A stretch of DNA of 64,000 bases from Sediminibacterium sp. (lineage in GTDB: Bacteria; Bacteroidota; Bacteroidia; Chitinophagales; Chitinophagaceae), in the NCBI GenBank assembly GCA_030158665.1, contig JAOASM010000036.1, forward strand, positions 1-64,000. The letters run 5' to 3'. A program made the translations under genes and the position numbers. This document shows positions 1-8,810 of the stretch, piece by piece (position 1 is the first letter of the stretch; each line of letters starts with the position of its first letter). The notes under the pieces were generated by a model. That model did no database searches. It was not told where the DNA came from and saw nothing but the letters and a program-made list of their open reading frames with translations.

Positions 1-2
1 GT

Positions 3-95
3 CACGATGGTAAAGGAAATAAAATGGCAGCTATCATGAGCGAAACAAATGCTTTAAAAGCAATCGCTGATGGTGTAGCTACAAAGGGATTTTAA
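3..95 (+). CDS. C-terminal end of an unidentified gene (5' truncated by window edge)
   Basis: An open frame enters from the left edge and stops with TAA at 93-95, leaving the last 30 residues, which end in ALKAIADGVATKGF. The frame is followed at once by a strong hairpin, as expected for a gene end. The visible part is too short to name the family, and I do not recognise it. The alternative, a chance frame, is less likely because of the terminator position and the normal, alanine- and lysine-rich composition. Confidence 0.6.
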   Translation, partial: HDGKGNKMAAIMSETNALKAIADGVATKGF

Positions 96-137
96 TTTTA
101 TAAGGCCCCTTTTAGAAATTTAAGGGGCCTTATAAAA
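96..137. terminator. Perfect 16-bp hairpin terminator after the first gene
   Basis: TTTTATAAGGCCCCTT at 96-111 pairs perfectly with 122-137 around a 10-base loop. It begins one base after the stop codon of the truncated gene. The outer arms are A/T runs, so the hairpin could stop transcription from either side. Confidence 0.8.
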
Positions 138-152
138 TTCTATAATTATTTT

Positions 153-190
153 TCGAGGCACCCTATAAACGAGTGCCTCGATTTATTTTA
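153..190 (+). terminator. Second hairpin terminator in tandem
   Basis: TCGAGGCAC at 153-161 pairs with GTGCCTCGA at 173-181 and is followed by a T-rich run. The T-run is on the plus strand, so it backs up the terminator just upstream and also lies between the first gene and the oppositely oriented mfd. Confidence 0.7.
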
Positions 191-232
191 ATGACTTTTC
201 ATTTGTCTCCTACTCTTTTAAGTGGGATTTTT

Positions 233-3200
233 TTATGCACCTACCTTCACGACTCCGTGATGGATTTTTGTTAAGGTCGCAAAGCAATGCTCCATACTCT
301 TGATATCTTTAATGATCAAAATAAAGGTCTTCCCTACTTGCTTAAAATGAGCATTGTTCATTGCAGTTTGTGTGAAACTTAAAAGTCCTTTAAAAATTGC
401 ACTTTCATAATAAGGGGAATCTGGTCGATTGATAAAGAAGCATCTTAAGGTTTCGTCTTTAAGGGTCATCTTTTCAAACCCTAATGCAATCGCTAAACGT
501 CTTGATTGAATCGTTGTAAAAAGTGAAGCCACCTGTTTAGGCATTGGCCCAAAACGATCTATTAATTCAACCTTCATCGCTTCCAATTCAGTATCATCTG
601 CTGACTGATCCAATCTAGTGTACAATGAAAGCCTTTCTCCAATACTTTCTACATAGCCATCAGGGATCATGATTTCCAAATCAGTATCAATCGTACAGTC
701 GGTTACAAAATCATCTTGCTTGCTAATCTCTTCTTCAAATAAATCTTTGAAGTCGGAACGTTTTAATTCACGCACCGCTTCTGCTAATATTTTCTGATAC
801 ATCTCAAATCCAATCTCGGCCATAAATCCGCTTTGTTCTCCGCCTAATAAGTTACCTGCACCGCGGATATCCAAATCACGCATCGCAATTTGAAAGCCAG
901 ATCCCAACTCACTAAACTGTTCCAAAGTTTGTAAACGTTTACGAGAATCATCTGGTAAGGTACTCAATGGTGGTGCCAATAAATAACAAAACGCTTTTTT
1001 ATTACTACGTCCTACTCTACCCCTTAACTGGTGTAAGTCACTTAATCCAAATTGATGCGCATTGTTAATGATGATGGTATTCACATTCGGAATATCCACT
1101 CCACTTTCTACGATATTGGTACAAACCAGTACATCATATCTACGCTCTATAAAATCAAATATTTTTTCTTCTAATTGATGTCCTTCTAATTGTCCATGCG
1201 CAAAACCAATACTTAAATCAGGGCAAAGCTTTTGAATCATGGCACACATTTCTGCCAAGCCTTGTACCCTATTGTGAATAAAGAATACCTGCCCGCCTCT
1301 TTCTGTCTCAAAATAGATTGTTTCTCGAATGATATCCTCATGAAAAACCTGAACCTCTGTATGGATAGGTTGCCTATTTGCAGGTGGTGTATTGATAATA
1401 CTCAAATCCCTTGCGCCCATTAAACTAAAATGCAGGGTTCTTGGAATTGGTGTTGCAGTTAATGTCAAACAATCAACATTCGTTCTTAATGTTTTTAATT
1501 TTTCTTTATGCGCTACACCAAATTTTTGTTCTTCATCAATCACCATCAAACCAAGATCTTTAAAATGAACTTCTTTTCCTAGGATACCATGTGTACCTAC
1601 TAGGATATCAATTTTGCCTTCCTTCACTTTGGCAATGGTTTCTTTTTTCTGGGCAGCTGATTTGAATCGGTTTAAAAAATCTATTTCTAAAGGGAAATCT
1701 TTCAACCTTTCTTTAAAAGTCTTGTAATGTTGAAATGCCAAAATAGTAGTAGGAACAAGGACTGCGACTTGCTTTCCGTCTATAGCTGCCTTGAACGCAG
1801 CACGGATAGCTACTTCTGTTTTACCAAAACCCACATCGCCACAAACCAATCGATCCATTGGTGCAGAAGCTTCCATATCTTTTTTTACATCTGCAATCGC
1901 TTTCGCTTGATCAATGGTGTCCTCATAAATGAATGATGCTTCTAACTCATGCATCATATAATTGTCTGGAGTGAATGCAAATCCTGTTTGTGCTTTTCTT
2001 TGTGCGTATAACTTAATCAAGTCAAAGGCAATTGCTTTCACTTTTGCCTTGGTCTTATCTTTTAATTTAACCCAAGCATCCGACCCTAATTTATTCACCT
2101 TTGGCGGAGTACCTTCTTTCCCTGTATATTTTGAAATTTTATGTAGTGAATTAATATTCACATACAAAATATCACTGTCCTTATAAATAATTCTGACTGC
2201 TTCTTGCATCATGCCACTCACTTCGATCTTCTGTAAGCCACTGTATACACCTACTCCATGATCTATATGGGTTACATAATCTCCAGGATGCAAATCACTC
2301 AATGTACGAAGTGTGATGGCCTTATTCTTACTATAGGCTTGCTTTACCTTGTACTTATGATAACGCTGAAAAATTTGGTGATCGGTATAACAAACCATTT
2401 TGTGGTCATGATCAACAAATCCTTCATGAATATTTTTTACAATTGGGGTAAATTGAATTTCAGTTTTTAAATCTGTAAAAATTGCGTGTAAGCGCTCCAA
2501 CTGTTTTGCTTGTTCAGCAAACAAGAACAAATCATAACCCTTCTTTTCAAATTCCTGCAAATTGGCAATTAAATATTGAAATTGCCTGTTAAAACTAGGT
2601 TGCACCTGTGTACTAAATGCTAATTTTTGCTCCGTTAAATTCGCCTGAAAGCCCCACTCAATAATGGATCTTTTTAATAATTGTTCTGTTACTGTCTGAA
2701 CAGGAACAAAGTCGTCTATATGCGTATTTTTCTTATGTGCATCTGAATCGTCTACTAACTTAACCGTAGGCGCATGTAATAAAAAAGCCTCCAAGGCCTC
2801 CATTTGATCATTTCCTTTCTGTTGGATGATCGTCCAATCCTTTAGCCAAACAATGGTATTATCAGCAACAAATTCCAAGAACGGAATCTTCAATGTGTCC
2901 TCAAATTGCGTCGTCACATTAGGGATGATATTCACTTGCAATAACTTGCGTTCACTCAACTGCGTTTCGGGATCGAACAAACGAATACTATCCACTTCCT
3001 CTCCAAACAATTCTACACGATAGGGTTTTTCGTTACCAAAAGAATAGATATCAAAAATACCTCCCCTTAAAGCAAATTGCCCTGGCTCATATACAAAATC
3101 AGTTCTCTCAAAACCATACTGAATAAGACTTTCCATCAATGCATCTAATCCTAAAGTATCGTTGGTTTTAATTTGAATAATATGTTGTTGCAAGGTCTTA

Positions 3201-3628
3201 GGCATGATTACCTTTTCAAAAAATGCCTCTGGATAGGTCACTACAATTTTCTTATTCCCCCCCATGGATAACTTAGTCAATGCCTCTGTCCTTAACATCA
3301 CATGCGAAGGATTCAATAAACTAAAGTTTTGTGTCGTTTTAAAAGAGGAAGGGAAATAAAACAAATCCATCGCACCAGTAATACTTTCTATAGAATTATA
3401 GAAATACGCTGCTTCTTCCGCATCATTTAATACAATCACATGATTAAATGAAGCCGTTTGAGGGTGAGTGAAAATATGCTTTAAAACAAATGCTGGAGCA
3501 GACCCGTTAAGATTTTGAAGGTGAACCTGAAATGGTTTTTTTGTCGTATCGGACATAGTAATCCCATCTACTATTTTTTTTAGTAGGGGGGATGTATCGT
3601 ACCGATCAAACAAAGATTGCTCATTCAT
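233..3628 (-). CDS. mfd: Transcription-repair coupling factor Mfd
   Basis: Mfd displaces RNA polymerase stalled at DNA lesions and recruits the UvrA excision machinery. The 1131-residue length is normal for the family. The N-terminal part (about 1-300) is UvrB-like. The RNA polymerase interaction domain follows at about 445-500 with the CarD-like segment HPGDYVTHIDHGVGVYSG. The superfamily 2 translocase has Walker A GDVGFGKT at about 597-604, the DEEQ box at 698-701, TATPIPRT at about 724-731 and the arginine-finger segment GRVGRS. The C-terminal TRCF domain closes the protein. The ATG at 3628 is preceded by a TATCTTTG promoter box. The gene ends about 40 bases from the terminator pair at the left edge. 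Confidence 0.97.
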   Translation of the reverse strand: MNEQSLFDRYDTSPLLKKIVDGITMSDTTKKPFQVHLQNLNGSAPAFVLKHIFTHPQTASFNHVIVLNDAEEAAYFYNSIESITGAMDLFYFPSSFKTTQNFSLLNPSHVMLRTEALTKLSMGGNKKIVVTYPEAFFEKVIMPKTLQQHIIQIKTNDTLGLDALMESLIQYGFERTDFVYEPGQFALRGGIFDIYSFGNEKPYRVELFGEEVDSIRLFDPETQLSERKLLQVNIIPNVTTQFEDTLKIPFLEFVADNTIVWLKDWTIIQQKGNDQMEALEAFLLHAPTVKLVDDSDAHKKNTHIDDFVPVQTVTEQLLKRSIIEWGFQANLTEQKLAFSTQVQPSFNRQFQYLIANLQEFEKKGYDLFLFAEQAKQLERLHAIFTDLKTEIQFTPIVKNIHEGFVDHDHKMVCYTDHQIFQRYHKYKVKQAYSKNKAITLRTLSDLHPGDYVTHIDHGVGVYSGLQKIEVSGMMQEAVRIIYKDSDILYVNINSLHKISKYTGKEGTPPKVNKLGSDAWVKLKDKTKAKVKAIAFDLIKLYAQRKAQTGFAFTPDNYMMHELEASFIYEDTIDQAKAIADVKKDMEASAPMDRLVCGDVGFGKTEVAIRAAFKAAIDGKQVAVLVPTTILAFQHYKTFKERLKDFPLEIDFLNRFKSAAQKKETIAKVKEGKIDILVGTHGILGKEVHFKDLGLMVIDEEQKFGVAHKEKLKTLRTNVDCLTLTATPIPRTLHFSLMGARDLSIINTPPANRQPIHTEVQVFHEDIIRETIYFETERGGQVFFIHNRVQGLAEMCAMIQKLCPDLSIGFAHGQLEGHQLEEKIFDFIERRYDVLVCTNIVESGVDIPNVNTIIINNAHQFGLSDLHQLRGRVGRSNKKAFCYLLAPPLSTLPDDSRKRLQTLEQFSELGSGFQIAMRDLDIRGAGNLLGGEQSGFMAEIGFEMYQKILAEAVRELKRSDFKDLFEEEISKQDDFVTDCTIDTDLEIMIPDGYVESIGERLSLYTRLDQSADDTELEAMKVELIDRFGPMPKQVASLFTTIQSRRLAIALGFEKMTLKDETLRCFFINRPDSPYYESAIFKGLLSFTQTAMNNAHFKQVGKTFILIIKDIKSMEHCFATLTKIHHGVVKVGA

Positions 3629-3639
3629 AGTTCAGTCTG

Positions 3640-3647
3640 CAAAGATA
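3640..3647 (-). promoter_or_regulatory. Bacteroidota -7 box for mfd
   Basis: On the minus strand the sequence reads TATCTTTG, matching the Bacteroidota -7 consensus TAnnTTTG, 11 bases before the mfd ATG. No clear -33 TTG is visible. The predicted leader is only a few bases long. Confidence 0.45.
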
Positions 3648-3650
3648 CAA

Positions 3651-4112
3651 TCAAAAAATAGACGAAGCTGTTATCGTTAAGTCAATTTCTTGGTATTGAT
3701 GCTTGGACACTTCAACAAAAGCAACTCCAGTGTTCCCGGAAAAAAAAGGGATATAGATGCCCTCTTTATAGCCCAATACAATCGTGTATTTACCTGGACT
3801 CAGACTAAGCTTATATTTGCCTGATTCATCTGACCGAACTTGCTTGATTAATTTAGCTCGTATTCCGCTCGCAAAGTTGCCTTGCTGATCTATCAATTGG
3901 CTGATATTGGTTGTTTCATAAACATAAACTATAGTCGAAATTGGACGCCCTATTTGTTTTGGTTTTCCTTTTAAAGGCATTGTGGCATCATTTTCAATCA
4001 AAACATGCCCTTTTATACCCTGGGGACGGATACAAAATCCCATTAGAAAAGGGACTGCAAATACTATTAGGATCCAACGGATTCCAAAGTTGCGCATACA
4101 ATCAGTTTTCAT
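3651..4112 (-). CDS. Small secreted protein with carboxypeptidase-regulatory-like beta domain
   Basis: The 153-residue product has a basic N-terminus and a hydrophobic segment (about residues 10-27), so it is probably exported. The rest (GHVLIEN..., SDESGKYKLSLSPGKYTIVLGYKEG) has the pattern of a carboxypeptidase-regulatory-like or transthyretin-like beta-sandwich, which is common in Bacteroidota surface and outer-membrane proteins. The start is uncertain. The ATG at 4112 overlaps a possible promoter box (TAACTTTA), and the ATG at codon 6 (4097) gives a more typical signal peptide. It lies just upstream of mfd in the same direction, 22 bases apart, and is divergent from the S8 protease. The function is unknown. 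Confidence 0.75.
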   Translation of the reverse strand: MKTDCMRNFGIRWILIVFAVPFLMGFCIRPQGIKGHVLIENDATMPLKGKPKQIGRPISTIVYVYETTNISQLIDQQGNFASGIRAKLIKQVRSDESGKYKLSLSPGKYTIVLGYKEGIYIPFFSGNTGVAFVEVSKHQYQEIDLTITASSIF

Positions 4113-4141
4113 AAAGTTACATTAAAATCGAAAGCCTTTTA

Positions 4142-4173
4142 AATGCAACTTATTTAAGCTTGTAAGTTGCATT
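4142..4173. repeat. 11-bp inverted repeat in the divergent intergenic region
   Basis: AATGCAACTTA at 4142-4152 is perfectly inverted at 4163-4173 (TAAGTTGCATT) with a 10-base spacer. It lies between two divergent genes for exported proteins. It has no T-run, so it looks more like a protein-binding dyad than a terminator. Confidence 0.5.
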
Positions 4174-4204
4174 AATTACAAAGAATTGATTGTAATTTAG
4201 AACT

Positions 4205-7200
4205 ATGAAAAGCCGCCTTTTATTACCACTTGTTTTAGTTCTAACCTCCTGCATTTTGAATGCTCAAGATGCGACTAAAAAAGAGGTGTTGATTCAAACA
4301 TCGAACAACCTCGCATTGGATGCACGCAATAATTTTTCAAAAGCTATTCTCGCTGCAAAACAAAAAGGCTGGCCTATTCAATATGCATCTCGCAATCAAA
4401 CCAATGCAAGACTAATTGGCGTTGACGCAATGGGATGGCCTAAATATTATATTGGTTTTGCAGATCCTGTTGCAGCCATTACAATCAATGCCAATAAAGT
4501 TTGGCCAGGCGCCTTGTCAAATTTAAACCTGAGTGGATCGGATGATGCTGTAACAAATAAATTGGGCGTTTGGGATGAAGGTAGTCCAAGATTGACACAC
4601 AAAGAATTAGCAGGTAGAATTACACAAAAAGACAACGTTACAGAAATTGTAAACCATAGCACGCATGTAGCAGGTATTGTAATGAGCAAGGGATTAAATC
4701 CTTTGGCAAAAGGCATGGCGTATAATATGAAGGGGATATTAGATTACGACTGGAATAATGATTTATCTGAAATGTCTGCAGCAGCTGCCTCAGGCTTATT
4801 GATTTCAAATCATTCTTATGGAACTGTTACAGGATGGGATTATAATTCCGACTCTTCACGTTGGGAATTCAATGGAAGATGGAATGAAAAAGAAGATTAT
4901 CGCTTTGGACTGTATGATTATGATGCACAAATACAAGACTCCATTGCATACAATGCACCCAATTATTTAATTGTAACAGCAGGAGGTAACAATAGAACTA
5001 GTTCAGGCCCTCCAGTGGGACAACCTTATTGGAGAAGAAATCAAAGTGGACGTTTTTACAATGCCGGAAATCGACCAGATAGTTTAAGTAGCAATGATGC
5101 TTATGGTAGCATATCATCTGATAAGAACGCTAAGAATATTTTAACTGTTGGCGCAGTTTATGGAATACCTTCTGAATACAATAAAAAAGAAGATGTTGTA
5201 ATGAGTGGATTTAGTTCTTGGGGACCGACAGATGACGGCAGGATCAAACCAGATATCGTCGCACAAGGTGTTGCGGTATACTCTACTTTGTCTACCAATG
5301 ACTCAAGCTATGGATATCAAAACGGCACTTCTATGGCCTCTCCTGGAGCTGCTGGAAGTTTATTGTTATTACAAGAATTAAGTCAAAGATTTACCGTCAA
5401 TGGTGCACCTAAAATATTAAAGTCCGCAACTGTTAAGGGACTGGCAATACACACTGCAAATGAAGCTGGATTGTACCCAGGGCCGGATTATAAATTTGGA
5501 TGGGGCTTATTGAATATCGGAGAAGCCGCAAATGTGTTAAATACGGCTTTAACCAATAACAATAATGCGAATAGTCCCCATTTTGTTTATGAGCATAATT
5601 TAGCAAATGGAGGAAGTCAAACTTATTCTTTCACTGCTTCTGGTACACGTCCAGTAAAAGCTACACTAGTTTGGACAGATGTTAAAGGCACACCCAATGA
5701 TTTATTAAATGATCCAACTCCAAAACTAGTTAACGATCTAGATCTTAAAATAACACAGGGCAATAAAACATTTTACAGTTGGAAGTTAAATCCGACAAGT
5801 CCAGACAATCAAGCAACAAAAGGAATCAATAGTGTTGATAATGTTGAAAAGGTAGAAGTGGATACCAGTTTAGTTGGAACATTATATACCGTAACTGTCA
5901 ACCATAAAGGCACACTAGATAGAGGTCAACAACCCTACACATTAATCATTAGTGGCGCTGGTGGAACAGCCTATTGCAATTCTGCTGCAACAAGTACTGC
6001 TGGAACAAAAATTGATAGTATTCAATTAAATAATATTAAATTTTCAAAAACAACTGCTGATAATTATGTTGACAATACTTCACTTTTTGTCAATGGAGAA
6101 TCTAATGGCACGCTTTATATGTTTTTAAAATTAAGTAGTGCAGATGCCTCAAATAACAACCGATTTGTAAAGGTTTTTATTGACTATAATAACAATAGCG
6201 TTTTTGAAACGAATGAATTGGTTCATACAAGCAATGCTTTAAACAATGGGGACTATAGCGCCAATATCAATTTAGCGAGTAGTTTAATTGTAAACCAATT
6301 TACTAAACTAAGAATTGTTGTTACAGAAGCAATATTGACCTCTGATGTAAATGCTTGTGGTAATTATACTGCTGGCGAAACCCAAGATTATACATTAAAA
6401 GTGGTGAGTCCTTCAAATGATATACAAGTAGTAGAAATCACCAATCCAATTGGAGGTGTATCTGAAAAAGCAACACAATATGTTACAGTAAAAGTGGCGA
6501 ATAATGGCGCTAATAAGCTCAGCAATATTCCATTAAGCTTAGTTGTTAATAAGGGGAACACAACAATACTTTCAGCTACTGAAACGTTTACAGGAAGATT
6601 ATACGGGTCAGAAATTATGACCTATACTTTCCAGACGCCGATCCCTATTGAATTGAATCAAAGCTATACGATTACTGCTTCTGCAAACATACTCAACGAC
6701 CAGCAACCAAGCAACAACTCCATTACTGCAACTATTGTTAGTGCCAATTCAAGCCCTCTTATTACAGGTACTGCCACTTCATGTAACAATAATGTACAGT
6801 TGATGGTAACCAATCCAAATAGCAACGATCAGTATTTATGGTATGACAAGAACAATGATTTAAGCAAACCAATTGCTATTGGTGCAGCAGTAAGCTCAAG
6901 TACCACTGCTGCGAATGTCTATGTATCTAAGGGATGGAGTGGATTTATTGGAGCAAAAGACAATACTACCCTAAGCAATACGGGTGGATACAATAATTGG
7001 AGTAGCAGCTATGGTGAATTTATGAGGATTAATACAAAAGCACCGATTACATTAGAAACTACAAAATTATATACTGGATATGCAGGTAAAGTTGAGCTAG
7101 AGCTGAGATTACTAAGCACCTATACTGACTCAACCTATTCTTATTATCCCTCGCAAACACAGAAAGCAACCATCCATGTAGTTGCAAGTAGTCCTAATCC

Positions 7201-8020
7201 AACTCCTGCAACTGGCACAGGTGGATCTGGCACTCCTACCCCTTTTGTTGTAGGCGATACTGGAAGAATCTATGCGATCAACATGAATCTAAGCCAAGCA
7301 GGTAATTATATTTTAATAGCAAGATGTACAGATAGTGCTACCATTTTCAGAAACAATAATATCAACACAAAGAATTATCCTTTTGGACCAACCATGTTGG
7401 CTTCAATTACCGGAAACTGGGCTGGTGCAGACTTTGAAAAGTTCTATTATTTCTTTTATAATATGCAAATTAGTACTGCGCAACACGAAAATACACTTAC
7501 CAAAATCCCTGTGATTGTTGCAGCTAAACCAGTCATCACACAAATTGGAATAGATAGTTTAAGTACAGGTACTGCAGATAGTTACCAATGGTTCATGAAT
7601 GACGAGTACATCAATGGGGCAATCAAACAAGGTATTAAAGTCACAAAGAATGCGATGTACAAAGTCAGTTCAACCACTGGAACATGCACCAACTATTCCG
7701 ATAATAAGTTAGTCTTGATTACCGATATTCCACAAGCTCCAACAAAAGAGATTGGATTAAAAATTGTTTCAACTGATTATGTTGAGAATATGATAAAAGG
7801 AAATCAATTCTATATCCAGTTTAACAATGTCAAAACCAATGCCATTGGTTTAAGTATCCTGAATAGCAATGGTGTTACCGTATTCCAAAAAGACAAACTA
7901 AACAATCAGAATACAGCACAAGCGGTACAATTACCAACTTTAACAACTGGTATTTATTTTGTGAAAGTCTATGCAAACAATAAAGTGTACGTTCAATCCG
8001 TATTCGTTACCAATAATTAA
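4205..8020 (+). CDS. Secreted S8 (subtilisin-like) serine protease with GEVED domain and T9SS tail
   Basis: This 1271-residue protein begins with a signal peptide (about 1-21). The subtilase domain shows the catalytic triad as Asp124 in VWDEG, His151 in HSTHVAG and Ser376 in GTSMASPG, with an oxyanion Asn near 262. It is followed by a P-domain-like beta region (about 460-590). A GEVED-type domain runs at about 595-745 (FVKVFIDYNNN..., ending GETQDYTLKV), then a long Ig-like region. The last 85 or so residues match a type A type IX secretion sorting domain, with GIYFVKVYANN near the end. The inference is export by Sec, then passage through the outer membrane by T9SS. It is followed at 7 bases by the flavoprotein gene. 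The substrate is unknown. Confidence 0.93.
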   Translation: MKSRLLLPLVLVLTSCILNAQDATKKEVLIQTSNNLALDARNNFSKAILAAKQKGWPIQYASRNQTNARLIGVDAMGWPKYYIGFADPVAAITINANKVWPGALSNLNLSGSDDAVTNKLGVWDEGSPRLTHKELAGRITQKDNVTEIVNHSTHVAGIVMSKGLNPLAKGMAYNMKGILDYDWNNDLSEMSAAAASGLLISNHSYGTVTGWDYNSDSSRWEFNGRWNEKEDYRFGLYDYDAQIQDSIAYNAPNYLIVTAGGNNRTSSGPPVGQPYWRRNQSGRFYNAGNRPDSLSSNDAYGSISSDKNAKNILTVGAVYGIPSEYNKKEDVVMSGFSSWGPTDDGRIKPDIVAQGVAVYSTLSTNDSSYGYQNGTSMASPGAAGSLLLLQELSQRFTVNGAPKILKSATVKGLAIHTANEAGLYPGPDYKFGWGLLNIGEAANVLNTALTNNNNANSPHFVYEHNLANGGSQTYSFTASGTRPVKATLVWTDVKGTPNDLLNDPTPKLVNDLDLKITQGNKTFYSWKLNPTSPDNQATKGINSVDNVEKVEVDTSLVGTLYTVTVNHKGTLDRGQQPYTLIISGAGGTAYCNSAATSTAGTKIDSIQLNNIKFSKTTADNYVDNTSLFVNGESNGTLYMFLKLSSADASNNNRFVKVFIDYNNNSVFETNELVHTSNALNNGDYSANINLASSLIVNQFTKLRIVVTEAILTSDVNACGNYTAGETQDYTLKVVSPSNDIQVVEITNPIGGVSEKATQYVTVKVANNGANKLSNIPLSLVVNKGNTTILSATETFTGRLYGSEIMTYTFQTPIPIELNQSYTITASANILNDQQPSNNSITATIVSANSSPLITGTATSCNNNVQLMVTNPNSNDQYLWYDKNNDLSKPIAIGAAVSSSTTAANVYVSKGWSGFIGAKDNTTLSNTGGYNNWSSSYGEFMRINTKAPITLETTKLYTGYAGKVELELRLLSTYTDSTYSYYPSQTQKATIHVVASSPNPTPATGTGGSGTPTPFVVGDTGRIYAINMNLSQAGNYILIARCTDSATIFRNNNINTKNYPFGPTMLASITGNWAGADFEKFYYFFYNMQISTAQHENTLTKIPVIVAAKPVITQIGIDSLSTGTADSYQWFMNDEYINGAIKQGIKVTKNAMYKVSSTTGTCTNYSDNKLVLITDIPQAPTKEIGLKIVSTDYVENMIKGNQFYIQFNNVKTNAIGLSILNSNGVTVFQKDKLNNQNTAQAVQLPTLTTGIYFVKVYANNKVYVQSVFVTNN

Positions 8021-8026
8021 TTCATT

Positions 8027-8758
8027 ATGTTACAACCATGGCAGGATGCTATAGTCACCAAAATTGTACAGGAAACGCCTAACACAAAACGTTTCTGGCT
8101 TGCCTTGTCAAGTGGCCACGCTTTTGATTTCATACCAGGACAATTTGTAACACTAGACCTCCCTATTCACGAACAAAAAAATAAGCGTTGGAGAAGCTAC
8201 TCTATTGCATCGGCGCCAAATAATAGCAGTGAATTTGAATTGGTTATTGTGCACTTAGAAGGTGGCGCTGGTACTACTTATTTATTCAACGAAGTCAACG
8301 TAGGAACAGTCATCAAATTGAGAGGACCTCAGGGTGTGTTTATTTTGCCAAAAGACATTTCGACCGACCTTTATTTTATCTGCACTGGAACTGGGGTCGC
8401 GCCATTTAGGTCGATGATTCTAGATATCCATCAAAAGAAAACACCGCATCAAAATATCCATTTATTATTTGGGTGCAGACAATATACAGATTGTTTATAT
8501 GGTCATGAATTCAAAGCATTGGAAGCTGCAGAATCAGATTTTTTTTATCATCCTAGCTTTTCAAGAGAAACAGAAATACGAGAAGGCGCCAATCAAGGCT
8601 ATGTGCATGCAACCTATAAAAAATTACTAGGTGCAGGTGCAAGCAAAGAGGCGCAATTTTATATTTGTGGCTGGAAAGACATGGTAGACGAAGCAAGAAA
8701 CACTTTAGCTGAATTAGGTATTCCAAAAAATCAAATCCATTTTGAATTATACGGATAA
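8027..8758 (+). CDS. Ferredoxin-NADP-reductase-type FAD-binding oxidoreductase
   Basis: The 243-residue protein has the two domains of the ferredoxin-NADP reductase superfamily. The FAD-binding barrel has FIPGQFVTLDL and the RSYSIAS flavin motif near residues 58-64. The NAD(P)-binding domain has GTGVAPFRSM near 125 and FYICGWKDMVDEA near the end. No 2Fe-2S cysteine cluster is present, so it is the stand-alone form, probably passing electrons between NAD(P)H and a ferredoxin or flavodoxin. The partner is not in this window. It is seven bases downstream of the protease gene and ends in a strong terminator. The physiological role is not clear. Confidence 0.85.
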   Translation: MLQPWQDAIVTKIVQETPNTKRFWLALSSGHAFDFIPGQFVTLDLPIHEQKNKRWRSYSIASAPNNSSEFELVIVHLEGGAGTTYLFNEVNVGTVIKLRGPQGVFILPKDISTDLYFICTGTGVAPFRSMILDIHQKKTPHQNIHLLFGCRQYTDCLYGHEFKALEAAESDFFYHPSFSRETEIREGANQGYVHATYKKLLGAGASKEAQFYICGWKDMVDEARNTLAELGIPKNQIHFELYG

Positions 8759-8796
8759 AAAAAGCTCCCAGACCTTCATTGGCTGGGAGCTTTTTT
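8758..8796. terminator. Bidirectional terminator between convergent genes
   Basis: AAAAAAGCTCCCA at 8758-8770 pairs with TGGGAGCTTTTTT at 8784-8796 around a 13-base loop. A-runs and T-runs flank both arms, so it can serve both the flavoprotein gene (plus) and glyS (minus). Confidence 0.9.
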
Positions 8797-8810
8797 ATTG
8801 GAGCAAATAC

